Shown here piece by piece: positions 9,101-18,196 of a stretch of 64,000 nt of DNA. Source of the DNA: JAHBVH01 sp034432375 (GTDB lineage Bacteria > Chloroflexota > Anaerolineae > Caldilineales > Caldilineaceae); assembly GCA_034432375.1 (NCBI GenBank), contig DAOUCA010000195.1:1-64000 (forward strand). The letters run 5' to 3'. A program made the translations under genes and the position numbers. The notes beneath the pieces are model-generated. The model did no database searches. It was not told the DNA's origin and saw only the letters and a list, made by a program, of their open reading frames with translations. How positions within the stretch are numbered: the stretch's first letter is position 1; each line of letters opens with the position of its first letter.

Positions 9101-10472
9101 CCAAGGCAAAGGGATCACATTGCTCAGCACGGTCACCCCACAAGCGGCGAAAACGATCCTGGGGGACGCCACCCGTTTGCGCCAGATTATCATGAACCTT
9201 GTCGGCAATGCGATAAAGTTTACCGAACGGGGCGAGGTTGTTGTAACCTTGTCTACCGTCGCACCAACAGCTACTGGAATGGTGACCACCGAGGAGAGCA
9301 CGATTCCCGAACCTGATGGGACAGAACAGGATCAGACGGATAATCACTTGCTTCAACTAACCGTACGCGATAGTGGCATTGGCATGAAGGCAGAAACTTT
9401 GGCCAATCTATTTTCGCCCTTTACACAAGCGGACAGTTCCACCACACGGCGCTACGGAGGGACCGGCTTAGGGCTCGCCATTACCCATCGCTTGATCGCG
9501 ATTATGGGTGGGTCCATCGAAGCCGAAAGCCAGGTTGGTGCAGGCTCTACATTTATCGTAAAGTTGCCCTGTCGGCTAGTGAAAGCGGCAGGAGAGGTGG
9601 CGCTTAGCCCGGTGGCGTCATCCACCCTTTCTCAGATCCATTGCCTAATCGTGAGTGATCAGCATGATCTGCAACAAGCAATTGCTGGCTATCTCGGCAC
9701 ATGGCAAATTACGTCAGAAGTGTACGAGGAGATGCCAACAAGCAATGCCACTCTGCTGCGCCATTTATGTCAGTGGAGCGCTGTACACCCACAACAGAAA
9801 GCGGTGATTATTGATGAGCAGAAGACAAAACTCGAACTAATCACCTTTGCCCGGTCGTTCCGCGCTGATCCACTGCTGGCGGGCCTGACACTGATCTTGT
9901 TGAGCGGCAAGCGTGCGGCACACCAACGACAACAGCTGATCGAAGTCGGCTTTGATGAGATCATTGAAACACCAGTCACCCAATCTGCCCTTTACAACAT
10001 CTTATCCAACCACCTCCTTACCGAGAGTCCGACAGCGGCAACAGGTTCGGAAAATGAGGAAGATCTCGCCAACTCGAGCGACAAACAACTCATCCTCGTG
10101 GTCGATGATTATATCAACAATCAATTTGTGGCGTTAGCCCATCTAAAAAAGTTAGGTTACGCGGCGCATGTTGTTGACAACGGGCAGGCAGCGATCGATG
10201 CCGTAGCGATCAATGGCGATCGCTATGCTGCTATCTTAATGGATTGGCAGATGCCCATCATGGATGGTCTGGCGGCCACCCGTCAGATCCGGGCACTAGA
10301 GAAGCCAAACAGCCGCCGAATCCCCATCATTGGGATGACTGCGAATGCCCTGAAAAATGATCGAGAGCAATGTCTGGCCGCTGGGATGGATGATTATGTC
10401 AGCAAACCAATTCGACGTGCCGACCTACAGCAGCTTTTAACGACTTGGACAGAGCGCCCCACAAATTCCTAA
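6192..10472 (+). CDS. MASE1-CHASE-PAS-GAF hybrid sensor histidine kinase
   Basis: This is a 1426-aa membrane sensor kinase. Residues 1-215 are a multi-helix MASE1 domain (AIWPPSGVILAG, RYWPGVLLGS). A periplasmic CHASE-type domain lies at about 250-505 and a further membrane helix at about 517-546. A PAS domain (about 565-685) and a GAF domain (about 700-850) follow. The HisKA domain has phosphoacceptor His889 in FLATMSHEIRTP. The ATPase domain (about 990-1135) shows DSGIGM and GGTGLGLAI. The first receiver-like domain (about 1150-1275) has a Thr where the conserved Lys should be (ETPVT), so it is probably degenerate. The second (about 1297-1420) is intact, with VVDD, Asp1351 in MDWQMP and Lys in SKPI. 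The signal and output partner are unknown; no response regulator gene is adjacent. Confidence 0.93.
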   Translation: MKRTKQISAITHYVLRIAIFAVAYYVTGRLGLLLAVPPGYATAIWPPSGVILAGMLIYGYRYWPGVLLGSFAVNLFTSFDPSNQNTMLLSATIAALIACGASVQAVVSTWLIRRYLSFPNPLERVRDIALLLLLGGPVGCLIAATNGVTTLALTGTIPWSIYALNWLTWWVGDTMGVIVFTPIILLFFTPMAVINLTRKALVGAILCSSFCLTIYVFSLANHAEEYRQEQELDRIAHDMASKLETTLAGDIEWLYSVDSFFQASEFVSTKEFSTFVHNSIEEHPDLYSISWNPLVLASERAHFEEAMRQQGIADYQIIDRDPSGAMVRAAEREEYVPVAYTEAAIQNRGAVGFDTYGEAERRQALDAARDSGEARMTGRINIVQDQQKRNAFIIFYPIYDQPRAFATVAERHAHLRGYAAGVFIVPELLRSLIVQANSYNLAFALYDQSGHPGETLLYDSRIAFPTTNQEDAYPLEIATPETGISGTIQQIPLQIAGRDLLFQLSATDAYLSSNATWSVWFVLAGGLLFTALSGSFLLVVTGGTAVVQRTVQERTFELRARTSMLTSLIDHLQGGVLVEDEHRLIVHVNQAFCDMFGIQVPVAALCGTDCAAAITASKGLFVDPEQFVQQVQLLLQLRQAVVSEEIALVDGQIFERDYIPIFVDNEYRGHLWHYRDITERKAVEQTLRDNEVAIRSLYLVTADQQLDFSQKIEALLQMGCRRFQMDRGILAHIQDNRFEIQAICTLDNQITKGMVLELQDTYCAQVLQTKNAVYIDYTNSTVLAQHYGEKRQDIDAYLGTPVMVAGSIYGTLHFSCQQPRRKALKASDKEFLNLMAQWIGGALEQQQQTAQMQAYATEIEETNQSLAIARDQALAASQSKSEFLATMSHEIRTPMNGIMGMTELLLDTELDAEQRDFAGVSYEESVKLLELINDILDFSKIEAGKLILEARSVRPGDELQSVIRLLTPKAQGKGITLLSTVTPQAAKTILGDATRLRQIIMNLVGNAIKFTERGEVVVTLSTVAPTATGMVTTEESTIPEPDGTEQDQTDNHLLQLTVRDSGIGMKAETLANLFSPFTQADSSTTRRYGGTGLGLAITHRLIAIMGGSIEAESQVGAGSTFIVKLPCRLVKAAGEVALSPVASSTLSQIHCLIVSDQHDLQQAIAGYLGTWQITSEVYEEMPTSNATLLRHLCQWSAVHPQQKAVIIDEQKTKLELITFARSFRADPLLAGLTLILLSGKRAAHQRQQLIEVGFDEIIETPVTQSALYNILSNHLLTESPTAATGSENEEDLANSSDKQLILVVDDYINNQFVALAHLKKLGYAAHVVDNGQAAIDAVAINGDRYAAILMDWQMPIMDGLAATRQIRALEKPNSRRIPIIGMTANALKNDREQCLAAGMDDYVSKPIRRADLQQLLTTWTERPTNS

Positions 10473-10559
10473 CGCTTGTTTGATGGCTACATTGGCATTT
10501 CCTCTAGTTTCGTGTTACCTTAGATTGGTGATCTGTCCACGTTTCTAGTAGAGGTAGCT

Positions 10560-12248
10560 ATGTCACGTCCCGATGATTTTGATATTTTGTCTGATGAGCC
10601 CGACAAACCGGATCGCTCGAAGCGCTGGTGGCTTTGGCTTTTGATTGCAACTGCGGCGATCTTTGTCTTTGCCGTGGGCATGGCCCTCGCCACCTTTACC
10701 AACCGCCTGGGCGGTGGCGATGATACATCAGGTACCGCGACAGCGCTGGCGGCCGTTGTCACCTATACGGCGACTCCCAACAATGTAGGCACAACCACAA
10801 CAACGATCCCCACGACGATCACGCCGCTAACAACGCCGGCAGTCAATCTCGAAGTGACAGCAACGGCTGCTGTTGCCCCGACTGCCACCAATCAACCGAC
10901 CGCGATTCCCGTTGTCCCTACGGCCATCCCCACCAGTAGTTGCAACCGTACGATCCCTGCGCAATTTGGGTCGGCCTATCGTGCAGAGTTGGGGTGCCCA
11001 ACCAACGACGCCGGGATTGTCTGGTCCGCATGGGAATGGTTCGAACGGGGCGCGATGTTTTGGCGCGACGACAACGACCGCGCCTATGCATTTTTTAACG
11101 ATGGCGGCTGGGGAGCCGTTGATGAAAAATGGGAAGGTCAAGATCTGCCAACACGTGGCGATCCGCCACCCAACCTACAAGCACCCATGCGCGGCTTTGG
11201 CTATGCGTGGGGACGCCGCGACGATCTCTTCGAGCGTTTGGGCTGGGCAACGGATCAGGAACGGGGCTTCTGTGCATTAATTCAATCTTTTGAACATGGC
11301 TTCATCCTGCAAGATAGCGATGTAGACGCCTGCAAAGACAATCTTTTTAACCAAGTGCATACCGGCGAATGGCGACCTTTGTTTATTGTGGCGGTGGATG
11401 GGTTAGGTTGGCGCAACCTGGCTGGGACAACGCTCCCGACGGTGGTAGCGACAGCCACCCCCGGTACGCCAGCCGTAACACCGGGTGTCACACCCGGTGT
11501 CACATCCGGTGTCACACCGGGCACAACAGCCACAACCGTGGCCGAATCGCCAACCGAGACGCCAACGGTTGTGCCGACCGCCACCCCAGGCACCGTGCAA
11601 CGACAACGCCCCGAAGGCAACCGCCTCTTCTATGCCGCCAATGGCACACATAGCCTTGATGGCAATCTTGAGGATTGGGGGGATAATTGGATCCCGATTA
11701 CCGCTGTGGTAGAAGGCAGCGCCAACTACAGTGGGAACGATGATGCCAACGGAGACTTCCAGGTGAGTTGGTCAGTAGAGGGGTTATACCTTGCCATACG
11801 GGTACGCGATGATCGCTATCGGGCGGGACCGAATGGCAGCGACATGTGGCAGGGCGACGGCTTGGAATTACATTTAGATCGCGACCTAAGTGGCGATTTC
11901 GCCGACAATTTTGCCAATGAGGATGATTACCAGCTCGGCCTGAGTTGGGGGCCAGATCGCAATGAAACCCGTCTCTATCGCTGGTTGCCACAAACCGAGG
12001 AAGGAACATTCCCACTCTCTGGCGCGGTTGTTCCCGATGGCGAAGGATATGTTGCTGAAGTGCTCATCCCCTGGACCCTCTTTGATGTGACCAGTGGCCA
12101 ATTACAGGCCGATCAACGCTTTGGCTTTAATTTGAGCATTAGCGACAACGATGCCGATACACCGGCGCAAGAGTCAATCCTTTCAGCCTCTCCCAGCCGC
12201 ACAACCTATAACAACCCAACGGAGTGGGGTACGCTGATTCTCCAATAA
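10560..12248 (+). CDS. Membrane-anchored protein with CBM9-like C-terminal domain
   Basis: This 562-aa protein has a short acidic cytoplasmic head, one membrane helix at about residues 22-45, and a long extracellular part. A Thr/Pro/Ala linker leads to a domain of about 130 residues containing GCPTNDAG, WFERGAMFWR and GWGAVDEKW, a pattern I associate with Chloroflexota surface proteins. A second Thr/Pro/Val linker carries tandem TPGV repeats. The C-terminal 200 residues (SLDGNLEDWGDNW, YLAIRVRDDRY, DGLELHLD) look like a carbohydrate-binding module family 9-like sandwich. It is probably displayed at the cell surface and binds glycans or cell-wall polymers. No catalytic domain is visible. Confidence 0.75.
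   Translation: MSRPDDFDILSDEPDKPDRSKRWWLWLLIATAAIFVFAVGMALATFTNRLGGGDDTSGTATALAAVVTYTATPNNVGTTTTTIPTTITPLTTPAVNLEVTATAAVAPTATNQPTAIPVVPTAIPTSSCNRTIPAQFGSAYRAELGCPTNDAGIVWSAWEWFERGAMFWRDDNDRAYAFFNDGGWGAVDEKWEGQDLPTRGDPPPNLQAPMRGFGYAWGRRDDLFERLGWATDQERGFCALIQSFEHGFILQDSDVDACKDNLFNQVHTGEWRPLFIVAVDGLGWRNLAGTTLPTVVATATPGTPAVTPGVTPGVTSGVTPGTTATTVAESPTETPTVVPTATPGTVQRQRPEGNRLFYAANGTHSLDGNLEDWGDNWIPITAVVEGSANYSGNDDANGDFQVSWSVEGLYLAIRVRDDRYRAGPNGSDMWQGDGLELHLDRDLSGDFADNFANEDDYQLGLSWGPDRNETRLYRWLPQTEEGTFPLSGAVVPDGEGYVAEVLIPWTLFDVTSGQLQADQRFGFNLSISDNDADTPAQESILSASPSRTTYNNPTEWGTLILQ
11478..11525. repeat. 12-bp tandem repeat, four units, inside the anchored-protein gene
   Basis: The unit ACACCGGGTGTC occurs four times with small changes and encodes the TPGV linker repeats. 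The unit is nearly self-complementary, so the stretch is both a coding repeat and a slippage or hairpin hotspot. Confidence 0.75.
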
Positions 12249-12357
12249 TCGGAGTTATGTAACGCTTGGTTCTGGAACGACAACACACCGTCTGCGCAAC
12301 CAGCGTATGCGTAACTCCCAAACAAACCAAATCGATTCGATCCGCAAAGGGGGAAAT

Positions 12358-14613
12358 ATGGCTGACCTGAAACAGAAGGCCCTTGACTATCACAAATATG
12401 ATCAACCGGGCAAGCTCAAAATTGTCGCCACCAAGTCAATGGAGACACAGCAGGATCTATCGCTTGCCTACTCACCAGGGGTTGCCTTCCCTGTGCTCGC
12501 CATCGCCGATGATCCCACCCTGGCCTATGAATATACGGGCAAAGGGAACATGGTGGCTGTAATCAGCAACGGATCGGCGATTCTGGGATTGGGTGACTTG
12601 GGGCCGCTTGCCTCGAAACCAGTCATGGAAGGCAAAGCGGTCCTCTTTAAGCGCTTTGCCGATATTGATGTCTTTGATATTGAAGTGGACAGCCAGGATC
12701 CGAAGGAGATCATCCGCTTTGTCCAGATGATTGCGCCGACCTTTGGGGGTGTGAATCTAGAAGATATTAAAGCGCCTGAATGCTTCATGATCGAGCGCGA
12801 GTTACAGCGCACCTGTAATATTCCCGTTTTTCACGACGACCAACATGGGACTGCCATCATTTCGGGAGCAGGGCTGGTCAACGCTGTCGAGATCGTCGGC
12901 AAGCAGATGAAAGAGATCAAGATCGTGATTAATGGGGCCGGGGCAGCGGGCATCTCTTGCGCCGAGTTCTATGTCGCGCTCGGGGCAGACAAAGAAAATA
13001 TTATTATGTGTGATTCGCGCGGCGTCATCTACGAAGGACGCACCGCCGGCATGAATGAGTATAAGTTGCCGTGGGCGGCCGAGACCGATCTGCGCACGAT
13101 GGAAGAAGCGCTCGTTGGGGCCGATGTCTTTATCGGGCTTTCGGTCAAAGATTGCATGACACGCGCAATGGTACGCAGCATGGCCGACTACCCAATTATC
13201 TTCGCCATGGCCAATCCCGATCCAGAGATCACGTACGAGGAAGCCAAAGCAGCTCGCGAAAAGATCATCTTTGGCACAGGACGTAGTGATTACCCAAACC
13301 AAGTCAACAATGTGCTCGGCTTCCCCTTTATCTTCCGCGGCGCGCTCGATGTACGTGCCAGCACCATTAATATGGAGATGAAGCTCGCAGCCGCAAAAGC
13401 ACTTGCGGCTTTGACAAGAGAAGATGTGCCGGACAGCGTCCTACGCGCGTATGGCCTCGACACGCTGCGCTTTGGCCCAGAATATGTGATCCCCAAACCG
13501 TTGGACCCGCGTGTACTACTTTGGGTGGCACCGGCTGTGGCGCAGGCTGGCATTGACAGCGGCGTAGCACGCTACAATCTCGATATGGCTGCCTACTTGG
13601 ATCAGCTGACTGGGCGATTGGGTAAGAGCGAACAAGTGATGCGCAAGATGGAGCTCAAGGCGCAAAAGGATCCAAAACGGGTTGTGTATGGCGAAGGGGA
13701 ACACCCCAAGATCATCCGTGCTGCCTACGCTGCGGAAAGTCAGGGCATTGCCAAACCGATCTTATTGGGCAATGAGGAACGGATCTATGCACAATGTCGC
13801 GCATTGGGGCTGACCTATAAGCCCCAGGTGATCGACCCCAATGAGAGTGAAAAACGGGTAAAGTTTGCACAGTACTTTCATATCGAACGGCAGCGCAAAG
13901 GGATTACACAGAGCCAAGCCGAAGAGATTATGCGTCAGGCCAATTACTTTGGCCCCATGCTGGTGGAACAAGGTGAGGCTGACGCCTATATTGCTGGGTT
14001 GACCTATAATTATCCGGAAGTATTACGTCCGGCGCTGCAAGTGGTCGGTTCACAGCCCGGGCGCTGGGTGAGTGGCGTTTACTTGATGATGGTGCAGGAT
14101 CGGATCTATTTCTTTACGGACGCAACGGTGGTGATTGAGCCAACCGCGGCGCAGTTGGCAACCATTGCACTCAATGCCGCCGATGTTGCCATGGAGTTTG
14201 ATATTGAGCCGCGCGTTGCGATGTTGAGCTTTTCTAACTTCGGCAGTACACCACACCCCCAATCGATCAAAATGCAAGAGGCAACCGAGATCGTCAAGCG
14301 GGCGCGTCCCGATTTACAGATCGATGGGGAAATGCAGGCCGATGTGGCCGTGGTCTCTGAGTTGATGCAGCGCCACTATCCTTTTAGCAACGTACACGAT
14401 GCCAATGTGCTTGTCTTCCCAGAATTGAGCTCGGCAAACACGGCATATAAGCTTTTGAGTCGGCTTGGGGGCGCGGTAGCGATTGGGCCGATCCTCGTTG
14501 GTATGGCAAAGCCGGTCCATGTATTGGCAACCGGGGCCGATGTACGCGACATTATCAATGTAACAGTCTTGGCAGTCGTTGACGCTCAATTTCAGTTAGA
14601 AAATCAGGTCTAA
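12358..14613 (+). CDS. maeB: Malic enzyme fused to a phosphotransacetylase-like domain
   Basis: This 751-aa protein matches the MaeB class: an N-terminal malic enzyme (about 1-420) that decarboxylates malate to pyruvate with NAD(P), followed by a phosphate acetyl/butyryltransferase-like domain (about 425-751). That domain is generally regulatory in this family rather than catalytic. Seen motifs include SLAYSPGVAFPV, the malate/metal region NLEDIKAPECF, VFHDDQHGTAI, the Rossmann GAGAAGISCA, and C-terminal YGEGEHPKIIRAA. The ATG at 12358 is preceded by AAGGGGGAAAT. An in-frame ATG at 12307 is less likely. A strong bidirectional terminator follows. It feeds pyruvate to the PDH and PFOR systems encoded in this window. 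Confidence 0.95.
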   Translation: MADLKQKALDYHKYDQPGKLKIVATKSMETQQDLSLAYSPGVAFPVLAIADDPTLAYEYTGKGNMVAVISNGSAILGLGDLGPLASKPVMEGKAVLFKRFADIDVFDIEVDSQDPKEIIRFVQMIAPTFGGVNLEDIKAPECFMIERELQRTCNIPVFHDDQHGTAIISGAGLVNAVEIVGKQMKEIKIVINGAGAAGISCAEFYVALGADKENIIMCDSRGVIYEGRTAGMNEYKLPWAAETDLRTMEEALVGADVFIGLSVKDCMTRAMVRSMADYPIIFAMANPDPEITYEEAKAAREKIIFGTGRSDYPNQVNNVLGFPFIFRGALDVRASTINMEMKLAAAKALAALTREDVPDSVLRAYGLDTLRFGPEYVIPKPLDPRVLLWVAPAVAQAGIDSGVARYNLDMAAYLDQLTGRLGKSEQVMRKMELKAQKDPKRVVYGEGEHPKIIRAAYAAESQGIAKPILLGNEERIYAQCRALGLTYKPQVIDPNESEKRVKFAQYFHIERQRKGITQSQAEEIMRQANYFGPMLVEQGEADAYIAGLTYNYPEVLRPALQVVGSQPGRWVSGVYLMMVQDRIYFFTDATVVIEPTAAQLATIALNAADVAMEFDIEPRVAMLSFSNFGSTPHPQSIKMQEATEIVKRARPDLQIDGEMQADVAVVSELMQRHYPFSNVHDANVLVFPELSSANTAYKLLSRLGGAVAIGPILVGMAKPVHVLATGADVRDIINVTVLAVVDAQFQLENQV

Positions 14614-14617
14614 GTTG

Positions 14618-14670
14618 TAGAGACAAAAAGAGCGGCAGCCCTGACAGGGCTGCCGCTCTTTTTGTCTCTA
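14618..14670. terminator. Bidirectional intrinsic terminator between convergent genes
   Basis: A 26-bp perfect inverted repeat with A5 at one side and T5 at the other gives an intrinsic terminator on both strands. It lies between maeB (plus) and the Cys-rich gene (minus), whose stop is 23 bases away. Confidence 0.9.
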
Positions 14671-14692
14671 TAGTAGACACTATGCAGTAGGT

Positions 14693-15013
14693 TTAGCCGG
14701 CCTTTGCGGCCTCTTCTTCGGCACACTTGGGACAGAAATGAGGATCTTGCAACTCAACCATATGCTTCTGGCAGATGGCAAAGGTCACTTCGACATTCTC
14801 CCAAATCAATTTTCGTTTTACCGTCCCTTCCAATACCAGATCACGACTGTTGCTGGTGATGAGGATTTCGGGAACCGGACAAGAATCACAAAGTTTACGT
14901 TTCCACGGTCGCTCATTGTTAGGATTAGCCTCTAATAGGCGACATTCCTCATGGTTACGTCCTCGATGGTAGTCACCGTAGAAATACAGACAGTTAACAG
15001 AACCTTTTGCCAT
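14693..15013 (-). CDS. Small Cys-rich hypothetical protein
   Basis: This 106-aa soluble protein is not recognised. It has eight cysteines: single Cys near residues 8 and 24, CDSC at about 42-45, a single Cys near 81, and CPKC close to the C-terminus. These could form one or two zinc-binding knuckles. A basic stretch (RPWKRK) precedes the first CxxC. The gene is flanked by a terminator and has AAGGTG upstream of its ATG. A role in nucleic acid binding is possible but not shown. Confidence 0.7.
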   Translation of the reverse strand: MAKGSVNCLYFYGDYHRGRNHEECRLLEANPNNERPWKRKLCDSCPVPEILITSNSRDLVLEGTVKRKLIWENVEVTFAICQKHMVELQDPHFCPKCAEEEAAKAG

Positions 15014-15174
15014 CAGTCAGATTGCACCTTACATAGAAGTGGTTCCCCGTAGAAATGGAACCGCATAGAACGAGAAGCCAAAGTGTAATGGCTCGAAAGC
15101 GAGTGAAAATGGCAGATCTATCGGGAAAGATGTGGCCACATTCAACCAATTCACCATAGGCTCACGAAAAGGCC

Positions 15175-16479
15175 CTAGTTCTCCCAAAAAGGTGGCTCGT
15201 CAAAATCCGGATAGTCGGGCAAATCGTTGTCAAGCAGGGTCTCTGGATCGATAAAGAGACGCTCAATCAATTGATCTTTGCGTGCCATCTGATCCGTCAA
15301 TAGATATCCAAATTCTTGTTCAAGCGCCACCAATGTCTCCAACTCTGCTTCCAACAAGTGAAAGTCGCTGTGCGACAACATGCTATCAAAGAGATCCGAA
15401 TCTTGATAGGCCTCCACATAGGCTTCATAGCTGGCGCAAGAGTCATCAAACATATTGTCTGCTGAATCAAAGAAAGGCATATCCGCACCATCTGACTCAA
15501 ACAACATATCATCTATAAAATGATTCCACTCACTACCGACACCTTGCGTCATATCCCCTTGCATCATATCATCACGCAGGGTGTCCGCATACATCATTTC
15601 GGCGGCATCCAATGCATCGCGATCCAGATCCGGCCGCACAACTTCATCACCGATCAGGGCATCAGAATTTACACCGGCATCGGTAGCAAAATCGATGGTA
15701 TCGAGATCAAACGAGTAACCGACCGCACTGTGGAAGCGCAATAGACTATATTGATGCAAGACGAAGTGGAAATCATCCGGCGGGAGTGCATCTGCAAAGA
15801 AGCCACGGCCAATCATGCGGGCCGCCAGTTCTGCCGTCGGCATTGCGGCACGCGCCCGCCGATCTTCTGAAACCAACTCTTCGGCCAAGAGTGCCAGTTG
15901 AATATTGCGACCTTGGATCACATTGGGGTCGCGCAGTTCACGTGGATGTAGCCTAAATTGATATCGTCCATTTAACGCATCGGCAACGTGAATCAAGAGA
16001 TCATCACGTCCTTGACCACCCAACCGATCAATCCACTCGATAAAAGGTTGGCCCAAGCGCAAAGACCAGGTTTTGCGTTCGATATAGGCTTCAGCCTCAA
16101 TCGTTGGCCCCCCAAAGAGGTCGATCTGCAATGTACGGCCATCGGGCTGATAGGTTTGAAAGAACTGTGGAAAGAAGACAGCGTGTTCCAATTCATCCAA
16201 CATCAGAAAACCGCGCCGGACTTCTTCGGCGGTCAATACATGACGAAATGTATTATCGCCCAAAAGCGAAGAGAGCCACCCATAACAGCTCGGTGCCACA
16301 GGCACCGCCTGAAAAAGTTGACCGATTGCCCGATAGACCGCGCTGCGTGCCCCTTTTGTAATCGGCCGTTGTTCTTTGATCTGATTTAATAATGTGTCTA
16401 CAGTTAGCGGCTGGGCCGATTTACTGAGAACTTGAGCAACACAGGATGCATAGCTCGGGTAACGTTCAGATGTTGCCAT
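15175..16479 (-). CDS. Hypothetical protein with N-terminal winged-helix-like region and acidic C-terminus
   Basis: This 434-aa protein is not assigned to a family. Residues about 8-70 (SYASCVAQVLSKSAQPLTVD and on) resemble a winged-helix fold of the kind seen in the RNA polymerase delta/HARE-HTH group; this is a weak, motif-level impression. The middle (75-240) is mixed alpha/beta. Residues from about 255 on are extremely Asp/Glu-rich and rich in Met, giving a very acidic tail. AAGGTAAGG precedes the ATG, supporting translation. A transcription-associated role is plausible but unproven. Confidence 0.65.
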   Translation of the reverse strand: MATSERYPSYASCVAQVLSKSAQPLTVDTLLNQIKEQRPITKGARSAVYRAIGQLFQAVPVAPSCYGWLSSLLGDNTFRHVLTAEEVRRGFLMLDELEHAVFFPQFFQTYQPDGRTLQIDLFGGPTIEAEAYIERKTWSLRLGQPFIEWIDRLGGQGRDDLLIHVADALNGRYQFRLHPRELRDPNVIQGRNIQLALLAEELVSEDRRARAAMPTAELAARMIGRGFFADALPPDDFHFVLHQYSLLRFHSAVGYSFDLDTIDFATDAGVNSDALIGDEVVRPDLDRDALDAAEMMYADTLRDDMMQGDMTQGVGSEWNHFIDDMLFESDGADMPFFDSADNMFDDSCASYEAYVEAYQDSDLFDSMLSHSDFHLLEAELETLVALEQEFGYLLTDQMARKDQLIERLFIDPETLLDNDLPDYPDFDEPPFWEN

Positions 16480-16789
16480 GCAATTACCTTACCTTTTCCC
16501 CAAATTTCCAATGATGGCTCTTGCTATTATCGCGCACTCATGGTCAAATGTCTACTGGCTAGACTAAAAAAGTAGCTTTACAGACTTTGCCCATATCTTC
16601 TGTACACACAAATCCTTCGGCAAGCAAGGATGCAAACCATACATTTGTTTGATGTTTCTATAGCTATGATACATAATTTGCCGTAATACGCAATTACAAT
16701 AAGCTTTCAATTCAGTCACCTGGATAACCGATGGCTACTTGTTCCAGTTTATCGTGCCATGATTATACACCAGTAATTCAATTTATAAC
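16480..16789. other. AT-rich divergent spacer upstream of thrC
   Basis: No gene or hairpin of note is seen in these 310 bases. The region must hold the promoters of the two divergent genes. I could not pick a convincing -35/-10 pair and saw no leader peptide rich in Thr or Ile codons. Confidence 0.5.
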
Positions 16790-18166
16790 ATGTCAAAATT
16801 TACACAAAATTTCGTAGAGTCATTCTACATTCATAGCTTACGCTGTCTACGCTGCGGCCGAGAATATGCACCAACAACTACCAATTATGTCTGTGCCTGT
16901 CGCTCCAACGAAGGCAGCGATTTAGGCACACTAGATGTTCAGTATGATTACGCCGCGATTAAAGCAGCATGGCCCACTGAAGAGCAGTTGCACCACCAAC
17001 AGATCGGGGTGACAGAGGGAATCGCACGCTATGGTCCTTTGTTGCCTATCCTCAATGCCGAAACGCTACCCCCCTTGGCTGTGGGCGGTACCCCGTTTTT
17101 GGCAACGCCACGGTTGGCCAGCAACCTTGCAATCAATAGTCTCTACATTAAAGACGATGGACGTAACCCAAGCGGCTCCTTGAAAGACCGAGCATCGGCA
17201 ATTGCGGTCAGCCGTGCCCGACTTGCCGGGTTTCCCGTCGTGGCAACGGCCAGCACAGGCAACGCGGCAGCCGCGTTGGCCAGTCAATGCGCTTCAGTTG
17301 GTCAGATCAACGTAATCTTTGTCCCACAAAGTGCTCCTCAGGCTAAAATCGCACAGCTACTAGCGTATGGCAGCAAAGTCATCACCATTGATGGCAGCTA
17401 CGACCAGGCCTTTGATCTCTGCACCCAATCATGCCAGAATTTTGGGTGGTATAACCGCAACACCGGCTACAATCCCTATATGACGGAAGGGAAAAAGACG
17501 GTAGCGTATGAGATTGCTGAGCAACTGGCATGTCACAAAAGGCACCTAGCGGGTAACAAAACAGAGATGACCAGTGCGACGCCGGGGGCTCACCATTCGT
17601 CGTTTATGGCACCCGACGCAATTTTTGTCTCCGTGGGCGACGGTTGTATTATCGGTGGCGTACACAAAGGCTTTAAAGATCTATTGGCATTGGGGTGGAT
17701 CGACAAGATGCCACGCATTTATGGCGTGCAATCAATGCAAAGCGCCGCGCTCTATCAAGCCTGGCGCAACGATTGGGAGCTTCCCGAGCCCGTTAAGGCA
17801 ACGACACGGGCGGACAGCATCAGTGTCAACGCGCCGCGCGATTCGATCAAGGCGCTCAATGCCGTGCGGACAAGTGGCGGGGCCTTTATCCCTGTAACGG
17901 ATGAGTCGATCCTCGCAGCAATTCTTCCTATGGCGCGGTTGGGTGGCGTCTTTGCCGAACCAGCCGGTGCCGCAGCTTTGGCCGGGCTTATTACTGCCTG
18001 CAAGCAGAAGGTAGTCCAAGCTGAGGAAACGATTGTGCTGATCAACACCGGGAGTGGCCTCAAAGATGTCCCAGCGGTGATCGAGGTAACCGGTGGGGTC
18101 GTGCCGATCCCGCCGACATTGGACGCTGTTTATGCAGCGACAAAGGATGTTGGCTACCGTGGATGA
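16790..18166 (+). CDS. thrC: Threonine synthase
   Basis: This 458-aa PLP enzyme of fold type II should convert O-phosphohomoserine to threonine. The N-terminus has a CxxC...CxC knuckle (Cys19, Cys22, Cys35, Cys37) as seen in many threonine synthases. The PLP lysine is Lys132 in NPSGSLKDRAS, and ASTGNAAAALA is the phosphate/substrate loop. The C-terminal part shows EPAGAAALAGL and NTGSGLKD. No Shine-Dalgarno sequence precedes the ATG at 16790, so the exact start is uncertain. A 50-base element lying 30 bases downstream is also found downstream of the third threonine-synthase-like gene (61424-62560). Confidence 0.9.
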   Translation: MSKFTQNFVESFYIHSLRCLRCGREYAPTTTNYVCACRSNEGSDLGTLDVQYDYAAIKAAWPTEEQLHHQQIGVTEGIARYGPLLPILNAETLPPLAVGGTPFLATPRLASNLAINSLYIKDDGRNPSGSLKDRASAIAVSRARLAGFPVVATASTGNAAAALASQCASVGQINVIFVPQSAPQAKIAQLLAYGSKVITIDGSYDQAFDLCTQSCQNFGWYNRNTGYNPYMTEGKKTVAYEIAEQLACHKRHLAGNKTEMTSATPGAHHSSFMAPDAIFVSVGDGCIIGGVHKGFKDLLALGWIDKMPRIYGVQSMQSAALYQAWRNDWELPEPVKATTRADSISVNAPRDSIKALNAVRTSGGAFIPVTDESILAAILPMARLGGVFAEPAGAAALAGLITACKQKVVQAEETIVLINTGSGLKDVPAVIEVTGGVVPIPPTLDAVYAATKDVGYRG

Positions 18167-18196
18167 ATAAATTCACCCACGGGTACGCAAAACCCG

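Noticed and set aside
11282..11620. Minus-strand open frames through Thr/Pro-rich genes
   Set aside because: These long antisense frames come from repetitive, GC-rich codons and have no domain features; the plus-strand genes explain the sequence.
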